Assembly (NCBI GenBank): GCA_025201805.1
Contig: MU619412.1
Span: forward strand, 1-48,700
DNA from: Parasitella parasitica
Lineage: Eukaryota > Mucoromycota > Mucoromycetes > Mucorales > Mucoraceae
DNA length: 48,700 bases
Direction: 5' to 3'
The notes under the pieces are model-generated. The model saw only the letters and a program-made list of their open reading frames with translations. It was not told the origin of the DNA and made no database searches. A program made the position numbers and the translations under genes. The first letter of the stretch is position 1. Every line of letters starts with the position of its first letter. Of this stretch, positions 1 through 11,769 are shown one piece after another.

Positions 1-1
1 A

Positions 2-73
2 CACCCTTTGGCTACTATTGCTCCTGATCCCGACCCTGGATCATTGTGGTTCTATCCTCCCTCTCGCGGCTAA
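2..73 (+). pseudogene. C-terminal tail of an unidentified ORF at window edge
   Basis: A reading frame open from the left edge encodes about 23 residues ending in PGSLWFYPPSRG and a TAA at 71-73. It is followed by a long pyrimidine-rich stretch and then by a LINE ORF1-like start at 591. This suggests, as inference only, the end of a retroelement ORF (or of another gene) whose body lies outside the window. Too short to identify. Confidence 0.3.
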
Positions 74-590
74 CTGAGATGAAAGTTTGGTAGATTGCCT
101 TCTTTGTGCGGTGCCTCGGTGGTAAGTCCAATCAAAGTTCCCATCCGTTGGTTCATCCCTCAAGATCAATCGTACCACTACAAGTAGTCTTCTGCTCTTT
201 TACCACCATCTCAAACCTTTTCCCTCATCTTTCCGTCGTCTCTGTTGAGGTTTTCTTTCTTTAGTCTAGATAATTACTAGTTTTATGGCAAATGCTCATA
301 TCGAGTGCCCAATTATAAAACATTGTATATAAATAAAAAACAATCTTAAACTGAGCTATACCCGCATCTCTTTCGTTTTTTCATCACTTTTTGCCACCCT
401 ATCCTGGTAGAAACACTTTCACTTCAACAAAAAACGTATTTTCTCGACAGTCAGTAACGCAATCAACTCGAAATTATACCAATATACTTGCCTTATATTA
501 GAGTATCTTTTGTTATAGTTTCAGCCTTGTCGAAAAACTGCTTCATTATTTTTTAAATTTTAAATTTATAAAAAATATATTCTACCAACC
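74..590. other. Non-coding stretch between two retroelement-like ORF pieces
   Basis: No supported gene. It is pyrimidine-rich around 180-260 and 360-430 and strongly AT-rich just before the ATG at 591. It could be the 5' leader of the LINE-like ORF that follows. Confidence 0.4.
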
Positions 591-1187
591 ATGACTGATA
601 ATCTACAAATTATGGACATGAATCAACTACATTTGCTACTGCAACAACTTCAACAACAACTTACTTCAGTTACTGAACGAGTTAATCAACATGATGGGAT
701 ACTGTCGCGTCTAGATATGTTGGAAAAAGAGAATACTGAACTGAAAAAACTTTTACAACAGAAGGATCTGGAAATTTCAAGCCTTAGATCACGTGACATC
801 AAAGGAGCTCAAAGCGAAGGGGGGGAAGTTGGTTCTTCAAAACGTCTCACCAAAACTGCTGCTGCTAATAATGGTTCTACTTCTGCCACTCCTGCTACCT
901 TTAGCCAGATTGCTACTGCTGCCGCCAAGCTTCCCGATCCTACTAGACAAGCTAAGAAACGTCTAGCTGCTGGCCGTACGTTCAGAACTACTGCTGCAAA
1001 GGGCCCTCAAGGTTACGAATACGTCTACATTGGTCGATCCCCCAAAATTCAACGATCTGAAATTCGATCTACGTTTAGAAGTGTTGGTGTGGATCTTGGT
1101 CGCATTCTGGATATCTGTTTCCCTGCCTCTGAGGTCATTGGTGTTCTTATGCATGTGCAATATGTTACTGATTTCAAGCCGGGATGA
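591..1187 (+). pseudogene. LINE ORF1-like (gag-like) protein, truncated
   Basis: A 198-residue frame starts in an AT-rich leader. Residues about 10-75 are Gln/Leu-rich with heptad character (QLHLLLQQLQQQL, then LEKENTELKKLLQQKDLEI), a likely trimeric coiled coil. An Ala/Thr/Ser linker follows, then a compact region with YVYIGRSPKIQRSEIRSTF and RILDICFPASEVIGVL. This layout resembles ORF1 products of non-LTR retrotransposons common in Mucorales, which as I remember them are clearly longer. Here the frame stops right after VQYVTDFKPG and no reverse transcriptase follows; the next recognisable sequence is an LTR-like repeat. I therefore read it as a 5' fragment of a dead element. The family assignment rests on remembered similarity, not a search. 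Confidence 0.6.
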
Positions 1188-1460
1188 AAAATATGTAAAG
1201 ACTAAATTAAGAATCCATTATTAATATTTTTAACTAGAAATTTATTCCTGGTAGATCCCACTATTGGATGCCTAACTTAAGTGCATGTAATATATATGTA
1301 TTCAAAAAACTTAATATATTTATTATGCTTGCAAGACTACTACTACTATTATTTATTGACATCTTGTCATCCGAATATTGCTATGAAATCAGTTTGTTTT
1401 TTACACAATATTTACAAACTTGCTACAGAAGAAACAGAACTGAGCACCAGGATAAAGGCT

Positions 1461-1713
1461 AAGGCAGTGTCAGTTCAAAGACGGGTAGCCCTTGTTGTAT
1501 AATCTTACATTGTATCCTGTCAAGTAGATTGTTACTGGGAATCAGTCTTGTTAATTAGTAATCTAAATAAGTCATCAAAAATTTATGTAATTGTGAAAAG
1601 TATAAATAGCAGATGCAAAGTTGAATCTATAATATGATAATCTCAAGTTTTCATATTTCGTTAATTTAACGTTTTGTTTTATACTTTTCTTATTTTCGAT
1701 TTCGCAGATCTCA
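1461..1713 (+). repeat. LTR-like dispersed repeat, family A, copy 1
   Basis: This stretch aligns over about 250 bp with 32748-33014. Shared blocks include TTGTTGTATAATCTTACATT versus TTGTAGTATAAGAATACATT, a TATA-type core AGTATAAATAGCAGATGCAA, and the 3' block CGCAGATCTCAA. A TATA box about two thirds along a short dispersed repeat is typical of LTR U3/R regions. Similarity seems to start somewhat upstream of the TG dinucleotide, so the true ends are uncertain, and I see no target-site duplication. Confidence 0.6.
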
Positions 1714-1803
1714 AAACCTACATCTTATAATAAATCTTATATTACAAGGTACCATCCCTTTAACAGCAATACAATTATAATGGCACATTGTTCCCTCTTT
1801 TAC

Positions 1804-2030
1804 TGCTGTGCCAGGTCTTGAAAATGAGCACAGCAGTGGATTGTATATGATCATATAAATGAGAAAGTAAAGACTTAATTTACCCTATAAAAATTATTGG
1901 TTTATTGATTGATAAGAAGTTGTCTATCTGTATAAAATATATTTACATGAATCAATTTATAATAAATACAATCAGATCCTGTTCGACGTTTAATTGTCAA
2001 ACTAGATTGATTACAACACAGTAGTAGTCA
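1804..2030 (-). repeat. LTR-like repeat, family B, copy 1
   Basis: Closely similar to 47815-48044 and distantly to 14573-14787. On the minus strand it begins TGTGTTGTAATC and ends GGCACAGCA, so it has TG...CA ends, and a TATA-type box lies inside. Near the 5' end is the imperfect palindrome TGTTCGACG-TTTAAT-TGTCAAACT (1980-2003), perfect in the other copies. Both close copies share a further GTAGTAGTCAG beyond the LTR edge (2021-2031), which may be internal element sequence. No ORF for integrase or reverse transcriptase is adjacent. Confidence 0.65.
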
Positions 2031-2574
2031 GAGACGGGCAGCCTCGCAGAGCAAGAGATGAACCTCGCGTAGCAAAGGCGCAAAAACCACCAGAGTGGGT
2101 AGGGTGACCAGCTCGTTATTAGATTAAAATATACAAAACCTAAAAATAATTTGACAAGCTGCTTATGTAGTACATATATTTCCTGACTTTCGCAATCGAC
2201 CTTCTCAATATGAAAGTAGCCACAAAAAAATTTAGCAATGAACAACATAAGCATGTCTTTTCCAATGTATAACTAAATAGATAATATTATTGTGCATGAT
2301 ACGGTGGTACATCTTGATTTTTCTCAAGATTAAATTCAGCAAAGGTTTTCAAAAAGCATTAGACGTTGTGTAATCCTTGGCAAGTTAATAAACGTAGCCG
2401 TATGGAATGCTATTTATTACTACTATTTATTTATCCATAGAAAAGAAGTTGTACAAAATATAAATACAGAGAAAAGGAACGCTAGGAAGAAATGGAGAAG
2501 AGGAAACAATATAAGCTGCTAATTGTTGAGGAATAATATTAGCTTAAGGCTAAGGGGTGTATATATTTTACGAT
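2031..2574. other. Intergenic, no gene seen
   Basis: AT-rich sequence between the LTR-B copy and the 3' end of the mannosyltransferase gene. Short frames here show no recognisable motif. Confidence 0.5.
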
Positions 2575-4076
2575 TTAGTCAAGTTCAATATCGATGGCAG
2601 CATCTCCTGGATTCTGAAAGACCTGAACACCCTCTAAATATTGGTCTCCATTCTTTCTAAAATCCCATTGATGTCCTTCTTCAGCATAACTCTTCCATTC
2701 CTAAAATATGCCAAGGTGTTCAATATAAGTTTAAAGTTTCACGAACTACAAAATAAAAGAACTTACTGAAAGACAAGATCCCCAGCTATAATCGAAGTTT
2801 GGTACATTATCAGGGCACATGCAATTACCAAAGATGCCATCATCTACACAGTGCGAAAAATCATCATGCTTATAACCAATGTCGTTGAAAAAGTGAACTT
2901 GACTCTTGTTTAAAAAGAGACCTGCTGCGAGGCTATGGACAATAGCATCACCCCATCTTTCATAAAAAAAATTACCCGTGTTATCCAGGTAATCAAAATA
3001 CTTTTGATACCGATCGTCTCTCCATAGATTCAAACTGGCAATTTCGAAATTAGACCAATAGTGACACAAATTGTAACCGCCAGAGGGACTACCAAAAAAT
3101 CTTAGTAATGTTGTGTTGAGTCCTTGTTGATGGGCAAACTTGAGCGTGTGTTCCCAAAGCGAAGGAATTGTCTCTGGGATCTCTTTAAGTGTAATAGTAA
3201 ATCCGTATTCTTTGCTGTTGTCTTTCAAAAATTTGAATGGGTCGTAATCGAGATCGCAAAAGAAACTGACGTCTGGTTCCACGCGCCTATTAAAAAGAGA
3301 GATAAAAACTAATTAACTTAGGGGAAAGTTTGTCAATCCAAGGTAATTACCAGTAATAGTCGTATTCTGCCAGAAGAGGATGACGGTAAAAGAAGCCCGA
3401 ATTGAAGCGACACATGTGTCGATAAGATAACGAACCGCCATACATGATATTACGAGCAGCATAGTCTGCAAGCTGAGAATTCATAACAGTTTCGTTAACA
3501 TGATCTGGTACAGACCACATGCTTGTTGGTACAAGCCCAAATTTAATTTCAGCATTTGTCATGACAGATACAGCATACTTGAATTCCTCGCTAAATGGTT
3601 CATCGTTCAAAAAGACATAGGGATAATTGTATTTGCGATTGAAGCGACTATGTTTAGCAGATGGTTTGAATATCAGATGAACTATATTTTTATCTCATGT
3701 CGATAACTTACTCTTCAAATTGTCGCAACGTTCTTCTCATTGCAGCCAATTCGCTATTTCTGACCAAGATGACAATGACCGCCTTTTCTTTCTTGTCATC
3801 AGAAGGCGATTTCTTGCAGGACGGCTTAATTTCTACAGTGGTATATTGGTCATCTAATTCATCAACACCTTGTTGATCATTCTCGGCAAGATCTTTGTAG
3901 GGCAATGATACTTGTTCTCCTCCATATTGGACAGATTCTCTGTTGGTTAAGTCAGCCTTTTCGTTAACGAGCGTACTGAAACAAGATTTGGATGGCCTCG
4001 ACACGACGTACAAAGAGCCAAAATACAATAAGCCTATTGATACTAAAGTAATGATGTAGGTAACTCCTCTTTTCAT
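2575..4076 (-). CDS. Alpha-1,2-mannosyltransferase, KRE2/MNT1 family (GT15)
   Basis: Predicted Golgi enzyme that transfers mannose from GDP-mannose to O- and N-linked glycans. Four exons: 4076-3712, 3647-3351, 3286-2767 and 2700-2575, giving 435 residues. All introns are GT-AG (GTAAGT, GTAATT and GTAAGT donors). The start chosen, MKRGVTYIITLVSIGLLYF, gives a short cytosolic tail and a signal anchor at about residues 5-24, as expected for a type II Golgi enzyme. The catalytic domain has VIVILVRN, RFNRKYNYPYVFLNDEPF, FNSGFFYRHPLL, WRVEPDVSFFCDL (the EPD metal/nucleotide site at about 224-226) and RWGDAIVHSLA. An in-frame upstream ATG at 4274 would add 66 residues but would precede the anchor, so it is less likely. 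Which of the several KRE2/MNT1/KTR paralogues it is cannot be told. Confidence 0.95.
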
Positions 4077-4837
4077 TATTGATTTTAGTGAAGAATAAGA
4101 AAGGAAAAGCAAACAAACACTCTTAAGGATTTTCCATTTTCCTTTTAAACCCATATTTTTGTGTAAAACACAAATTAGCCGAGAATCAACATCTCTTTTG
4201 GGTAAATCAATGGTCTTTTTATTTAAGAAATTCTTTTTTTTTTTAGGTAGATTTATCCATTCAAATTGAAACATTTTCCCTTTAGGTCGCCGAAAATGTT
4301 TCTGCTTGGCAATCGAAAATCGTAGATATAAACGTTAGCAGATATTGACCATTTTCAAGTTAAAATATATAGACAACCTTGGGAATTTCCAATCAATTAT
4401 TAAGTGCTGATAAACAAAGAGATGTTCTTTTTTTTTTGCCAATTGCACAAATTGGACATCTGTAGTTTAATTGAATAGATCATTGCTCAGTTTTATGTCA
4501 TGTTTCAGGCTGATTTTATGTCTATCATAATTTTTGATTTTTCACTGGTTTAGCGTCGAATAAAGAAATTCAAAATGAGCATAACATGGTGTCACGACTA
4601 GTAAATATCAGCTTTCCTTAACGGTTTTGATAAATTTACCATACACTGTTAGTAAAGTTTTTTGAAGTTCAACACGTGCATTCGAACAATGGAAACAAAC
4701 AAAGGATTGGCACAAGAGGGATCGTCAATTTTTCTCAATTTGGGAATAATATGTATTGCTGCAAAAATACAATATAAATAGATCCTAAGGCATTTCAATG
4801 CAAGATATAATCAAATACTGATAAAAATAATGAACAG
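4077..4837. other. Intergenic between two minus-strand genes
   Basis: AT-rich, with T-runs near 4230 and 4430. It should contain the promoter of the mannosyltransferase gene and the 3' end region of the Myb gene. No further ORF is supported. Confidence 0.5.
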
Positions 4838-5923
4838 TTATTTATTTCGAAGGTGATTGTAGATGTCTTTAATGCTTCTTTTACTATTCATTTTAGCTTT
4901 GACTGCCCTGATATTTTTTAATTCTTGAAACAATTTAATTGCTAATGCCTTCTCTTCTTTTGTCCATGGGCTTCTATCAACATCCGGGTCTAAAAAATTG
5001 TTGTATCGAGTCCTTAATTGGGATATCGATCTTTGACTATCCATTTCTTGTTTGATTTTGTGAAATTCATCAATGCCATACTTTTCTACTGCTTTTTTTA
5101 GCGCTTCATCTTCATCTTTGCTAAATTCACCTTCGTATTGAGATTAGCAAAAAAAACCAATAGATATATTCGAATACATACCTCTTTTCGTGGTTGTGAT
5201 TTCATAAGCCCATTTATTCCTGCATTGATCTTCGCTTCGGGTGTCTATCTTTTTAGAGATCAACTCCCAGTTTGTTCCATACTCTGACACCAGAGCTTTT
5301 AACTGTTCAGTTTCCTCTTCTGTCCAGCTGCCTCGTTTCAATGTCGGCTGTATTGAATTCTGCCAAAACTGTTTAATGCGTGCAGTGGTTCGCTGTTTAG
5401 GTAGATTTGCTCGTATGGTTTCCCAGTCAATCTTGTCGGGATCAGCTTTTGTACCAAGTTGCTGCTGTAAAATCTTTTTTTCTTCAAGCGTCCACCGTGT
5501 GGTATCATGAGTTACCGAGAAATAGTGAGAACGAATACAAAATGCAGTGCGACCGGGAAAATAATGGGTAAACACCTTCCATTTGTTGCCGTATTTCTTA
5601 ACTAGCTGCAGTAATCGTTCTGTATCATGATTTGACCAAGTCCTTCGTGTACTATAGATTTTGGAAGCGACCGTTATTGTCGTTGGTGTAGTTTGTTGTT
5701 TGGGTGTTTCTATCAATGACCTCCAGCTTGAATGCGTGGTTTCAAGTTGTGTGCTTGTTGAAAAGGTTTTTTTCGGGTGATGAATAACATTGCAAGTGAA
5801 AGGCAGATAATATTGACTGAGTCGTTTGAAAATCAAGCCTGTCATTCGAAAGGGTATAAATGAAAGGGAGGCTGTTTTACCACCAAAATTTTTCTTGCAA
5901 ACCATAAAATTTCTTCCGGACAA
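4838..5923 (-). CDS. Multi-repeat Myb/SANT DNA-binding protein
   Basis: Two exons, 5923-5182 and 5130-4838, joined by a 51-nt GT-AG intron that restores TTKRGEFSKDEDEALKKA; 344 residues. Five Myb/SANT-like repeats can be traced by spaced Trp/aromatic residues: about 94-137 (RTWSNHDTERLLQLVKKYG...W), 143-190 (RWTLEEKKIL...IKQFWQNS), 197-240 (RGSWTEEETEQLKALVSEYGTNW), 248-292 (GEFSKDEDEALKKAVEKYG) and 298-344 (SPWTKEEKALAIKLF). The last two are more diverged. Tandem repeats of this number recall the SNAPC4/SNAP190 subunit, but REB1- or BAS1-like regulators are alternatives. The N-terminal 60 residues before the repeats are basic and hydrophobic (MTGLIFKRLSQYYLPF from Met27), resembling an organelle-targeting leader. 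Head-to-head with the CHERP-like gene. Confidence 0.85.
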
Positions 5924-6819
5924 TCTTTGATACCATTTACCGACTCCTTTGATTCCGGAATGGTTCTAGTGGTCTGCAAAGACGAAAGAAAGTCGGTGGA
6001 GTGTTGAAATCAGCAATCGGGTGATTGTGCTTGAAAGCTGGATTCAAAGATTCTTCTGCAACTACCGTATAACGACCACATCGTTGAATTGGCAACTTGT
6101 TGATGTTAAACCTACTTCTAACCCAACGACCAAAAAAGGAAAATACAATCTAGAAAAGTCCTCGAATTAACAGCAGTTCATTGTGACAACGTTGGAAGCA
6201 GTTGAAGATCGCTTCCGACACCATTATAACTTGAGGTACCCATTCTGCATAGCAATTACATTTAATAATGGTTATATTCAATACTGAATACAGAAAATTT
6301 TGAGACTCTTTCACTTGTATTTACAAATATTACCCCTTTAGATTTGTGCTGATAAACTGGTTCAAAAAAAAAAATCAAAGAGCTAACAGAGTTTAGATGT
6401 TTTAGACATTTGTCTTCTCCCTGAGGTTCCATGTATTGTGGATCATTTGCCCAATAATGCTTTGATAAGATATAGCCCTACTGTTACATTTCCAGGTATG
6501 CTTGCCATCTGTCAACTGTATATTTTCTTACTAGATAGTAAAAAACAACCAGCCAAAGCTAGTGCGCTTCACTCTCGACTTCATCATGCAACCCCAACAA
6601 GTTATCACAATTACTTTTTAAGAGCTTTTTTCTAAAGGCTGGTATTGACATGTGGACTTTTGCATGAGCGTGATAGTCTTTTTCGTCATGAAAGTAAACG
6701 CGGTATCGAAATCAAGCGCCATAAAATTGCTATAAATTCTCTTATTTTTTTTTTTTTTTTTCTTTTGACACTTCTCCTTTTCTTCTTTCTTCTTTCTTCG
6801 TTCTCCATTATTAACCAAG
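5924..6819. other. Divergent promoter region between Myb and CHERP-like genes
   Basis: Both flanking genes point away from this region. It holds a T-run and a CT-rich tract just before the plus-strand start. An open frame ending at 6635 (residues such as LLPEVPCIVDHLPNNALIRY) has no recognised match and was not called as a gene. Confidence 0.5.
6741..6812 (+). promoter_or_regulatory. Pyrimidine-rich core-promoter tract
   Basis: T-run followed by TTTTGACACTTCTCCTTTTCTTCTTTC, ending a few bases before the MM start of the CHERP-like gene. Similar CT tracts lie just upstream of other starts here (9728-9778, 42262-42300), so this looks like a recurring start-site feature of this genome. Confidence 0.35.
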
Positions 6820-8987
6820 ATGATGAATTCTTTCCCCATCGAAGATAACTCACCTTCTACAAGCTTTCAAAAGCTATGTCAGAATATGCTGGATGGTAGC
6901 TCTCGGAATCTAACAAAAAAGAATGTGGAAGACTTTCGTGTAATACTTCATATGATTATGCACGAATGTTCCAAGGCAAATATAGAGGTAAGAAGGAGAA
7001 GGAATTGAAATGTGCAAATGCTCAATGGGCTAGACCAGACCGGAAAACACTGGGTGTTCGACCATTGTCAGTCTCCTGCTCATATCACTGTTCTCATGGA
7101 CTACATTTACACGCTTTCAAAATCTCGTTCAGGACAAGAAGAAAGAATACACATGCTATATCTAATCAATGATGTGGTATTTCACATGTAAGTTGACCAG
7201 TAAATCCATGTTGGGTCGTGCAATTCATTTATGTCTTACTATAGTGCAAGGAAACAATTAACTTGGATGATGGATGCCATTTTACCCCTGCTAACGCCTT
7301 TTTTGAAGCTAGTATACGATGCTGCTTCAACGCCAGACTGCAAATCAAAGGTTACTAAGGTAAGGACTAACCCTATTTGAGTTTCATCTTTTTTATTCAG
7401 TATTAGCTTTAGGTGATAAATTTCTGGTATACCAAGAGTATATTCAAATCAGATACTATTGACGCTATCAAAAGAGACGTTACAGGAGAATCATTCCAAC
7501 CGCAGACTTATCATCAAGCTCATTCACCCCCATCACTATTGCCTTTACAAGAAACAGGCTATATACAACTGCGTCTACAATCGCATTCATCTTTGCAACA
7601 ATCACACATGCTACAACAGCAGCCATCAAGGATACCACCAACACCTCTTACACAACAATGCGGTCCTCCAAGGCCATCACAAACGCCTATAATAGAAAAA
7701 CCATATTATGAAATGCCCGCAGGTCTGATGCTCCTTACAAAGGTTTGTTCAAGTAGTTTAATAAAACTTGAAGCAGGCTCCTTTGCATAAATTAACGACT
7801 AAAACATAGAGCTGTTCATACGAACCATTAGATCCTGCCTTGATAAAAATCCCTTATCCAAGACCACCTCCGTCGAAGGAATTAATAGCAGCCGTAGATG
7901 ACTTTTACTTGGGAATGGAGTTGGTCAATGCAGATGATGTGATTTTAAATGACAAAGCTGGCCAAAAAAACAAAGATACTCAAGGATGGGAACGAGGTTA
8001 TTTGGATGGATACATGGAGGCAATACAACAGCAAAAAAGAGATATGCTGGAACGCCAAAAGTTTATCATCACCTCAAAACAACACCCTGTTTCTTCTGTT
8101 GCGAATATGAGTAGAACTTACAACAGACATCGCAGCCGTGAGTATAGTAGTGGTAGTCGCAGTCGCAGTAGAAGTCATAGCCATACTCGTGGAAGAAGTT
8201 ATAGCTATAGTCGTAGCCGCAGCCGTGGCCGCAGCCATAGTCGCAGCCATAGTCGCAGCCATAGTCGCAGCCATAGTCGCAGCCATAGTCGCAGCCGTAG
8301 TTGCAGCCGTAGCCCAAACTATCGCCATAATTATCGCAATAGCTATTCTAGCAGAAGATCAAGAAGAAGTTACAGCAGGAGTCGAAGTAAATCACCTCCA
8401 CATCATTTTCGTGGAGGAGGACGTAAAGGTTCTCCACTTCGAGGAAGAAGCCCTCCTCGAGGCAGGAGCCCTAGCAGCAGAGGAAGAAGGCCTTCACCGA
8501 CGCCCCTTCGCTCTAAAAAAGGTTATAGTAATCGCTCCCTTGAATATCAAAGTCGTTCCAGTCGAAGCTCATCACCGCCACCATCATCGTTCCGTCAACC
8601 AACTCCTTCAGCATTACTGAATCTTAGTACATCATACTCTTCTAATAGTCCCAGCATCACGTATGGCCCATCAAGTCAATTTCAACAAAGTAGAGGAGGA
8701 GGAAGTGAAGAAAAATTCGAATTTGACAATAACATGCCACCTTTAGTACCGTCTGAAAACAGATATATGGGACTAGGCAGTAAAAACTCATCAACATTGG
8801 ATGAATTTGATAGCTTCAGAAAAAATAAGAGCCAAGCATTTAGTAAACGGGAATCACATCAACCCTTTACTTGTTACAGATGTAATAAGGTGAAGAATAG
8901 ACCATACACCCAAAACCAATTACATTACTAATCATATACTATACGATATAGGTTGGTCATTTAGCCAGAGAGTGCACGAGTCTTTGA
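6820..8987 (+). CDS. CHERP-like CID/RS-domain splicing factor with C-terminal zinc knuckle
   Basis: Six exons: 6820-6987, 7039-7187, 7245-7359, 7413-7742, 7810-8889 and 8952-8987; 625 residues. Residues about 12-145 form a CID/RPR-type helical domain (NVEDFRVILHMIMHECSKANIE, HWVFDHCQSPAHITVLMDYI, LYLINDVVFHIARKQLTWMM). A Gln/Pro-rich linker follows, then the CHERP signature YEPLDPALIKIPYPRPPPSKEL and GWERGYLDGYMEAIQQQKRD. Next is a long Arg-Ser domain (8120-8580) with an internal 12-bp tandem repeat. The last 36-nt exon adds VGHLARECTSL, completing a CCHC knuckle: CYRC-x4-H-x4-C. CHERP proteins associate with U2 snRNP and affect alternative splicing; the animal SURP and G-patch domains are not seen. 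Nuclear, RNA-binding by inference. Confidence 0.88.
8231..8300 (+). repeat. 12-bp minisatellite coding for SHSRSHSR
   Basis: The unit AGTCGCAGCCAT repeats about five times in frame inside the RS domain, encoding Ser-Arg-Ser-His. Both antisense frames also stay open, producing spurious Cys-Gly-Tyr-Asp and Ala-Thr-Met repeat ORFs. Confidence 0.9.
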
Positions 8988-9132
8988 GTTTAATTATTAA
9001 AATATTGGGGAGTTTCTTTAGTTGGATTAGTATAGCTCATGCCATCTCTTGTCGTTTTGTATACATTCCGATATCTTACCACTCCTTGTTTGCAGTATCC
9101 ATGACACACTTTATCGATTGAGTTGTCGTCCG

Positions 9133-9512
9133 TTAATTTTTATAGTATACCTTGCGAAAACCAAGCAATTTATGAAGATACCAATATCCATTGTGATAAA
9201 AGTCTCCATGATAATACGACACTAACATTGTGATAATGACAATAATGTATGAACACCAAACCCTAATATCTTTTTTTCGTCGCCATACAACAAATACTAC
9301 CGCCATGACGGCACTATAAAATGTGTTACTGAGTAAATATATGATATTTCGCTGATTCAAGTGCTCAGAAACACTAAATGATTTGCTGGAGCTCACTATT
9401 ATTATCTTGAGCGTTTCTACCAAAAAAGATGAACGGCTTCTGGTGCAACAAGGGGAAAAATCCAGCTTGCAGGTGGTGGAGACATTACTGGAAATTCTAT
9501 AAGGACCAACAT
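9133..9512 (-). CDS. Small two-span membrane protein, unidentified (tentative)
   Basis: Model with two exons, 9512-9421 and 9373-9133, 110 residues; the 47-nt intron uses a weak GTAGAA donor and a TTTAG acceptor. Exon 1 gives MLVLIEFPVMSPPPASWIFP and a hydrophobic stretch. Exon 2 gives VSEHLNQRNIIYLLSNTFYS with two likely membrane segments (SNTFYSAVMAVVFVVW and VWCSYIIVIITMLVSYY) split by the basic WRRKKDIR, then HGDFYHNGYWYLHKLLGFRK. The exon 2 frame alone is open for 96 codons. I do not recognise the family. It lies 3'-to-3' with the CHERP-like gene and head-to-head with ERG10. Confidence 0.45.
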
Positions 9513-9727
9513 TATTCGTGTTTTTTTTGTATATATGTTAGTTTTGATTGATGCAAAAAAGTTTATTAATGAAACTTGTGCATTTTAATAAGGAATTGAG
9601 ACAAATTTATAAGCTTAAGCCAGATTCGCCTTTAATTGGTCTAATAAAAGTGTCTCAAATCAACTTGTGCACCTTGCACAAAAGAATTGTATACAGATAT
9701 ATTTTGATGTCCACGCAACTAGACTTG

Positions 9728-9778
9728 TTTTTCTTTCACTTTCTTTTTCTCCTGTTCATTTCTCTTCTATATTTCAGC
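9728..9778 (+). promoter_or_regulatory. Pyrimidine-rich tract upstream of ERG10 start
   Basis: CT-rich run ending TATTTCAGC directly before the ATG at 9779. It may be a start-site element. The TTTCAG also makes it a possible 3' splice site for a non-coding 5' leader exon. Confidence 0.35.
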
Positions 9779-11300
<1,522 letters not shown>

Positions 11301-11718
11301 AAAGAGAAAAGGAAAGGGTAAAAAACAAAACATCAAATTTAAGCATTATACACATACAAGATAATAAAACAAGTTTCATTTTACCAATAACTCATACATA
11401 ATCTTTATAATTGCTAAATCGAAAGATACTGGCATGCCGCCACAAAAACATTGTGCCTGAGAATCATAAATTTTGCTTGACATTTCAAAAGAAATATGCA
11501 TATCGCCACATACCTTTAAAAGAAACAGGCAAAAGAATAACAAAAAACCTACAAAATAAAGAATCAAATCTTGTGGCTACACTGGTTATGTATTGATAGC
11601 CTTGAAAATTGTTATTCTTAGTAACACTTTTGGTCTTTTGGGCTTGGCAAGTTAAGGCTTTATTTGTTTACATATAAAAAACTTATTTTTATATACAATG
11701 GAGAAATCATTTTTTCGT

Positions 11719-11752
<34 letters not shown>

Positions 11753-11769
11753 CAATACATCAAAACATA
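11301..11769. other. Intergenic with long T-run
   Basis: Contains likely ERG10 3' signals (AATAAAAC near 11364) and a 32-base T-run at 11721-11752 immediately upstream of the next start. No gene seen. Confidence 0.5.

Noticed and set aside
6438-6635. Open frame with LPNNALIRYSPTVTFPGMLA upstream of the CHERP-like gene
   Set aside because: Protein-like composition but no start, no partner exon and no recognised family. Left as intergenic.
8069-8620. Three long frames overlapping the RS domain (Cys-Gly-Tyr, Ala-Thr-Met and Ala-Val repeats)
   Set aside because: By-products of the 12-bp tandem repeat being open in several frames.
11698-11769. Upstream in-frame ATG of the seven-span protein
   Set aside because: It would translate the T32 run as poly-Phe; the next ATG directly precedes the first membrane segment.
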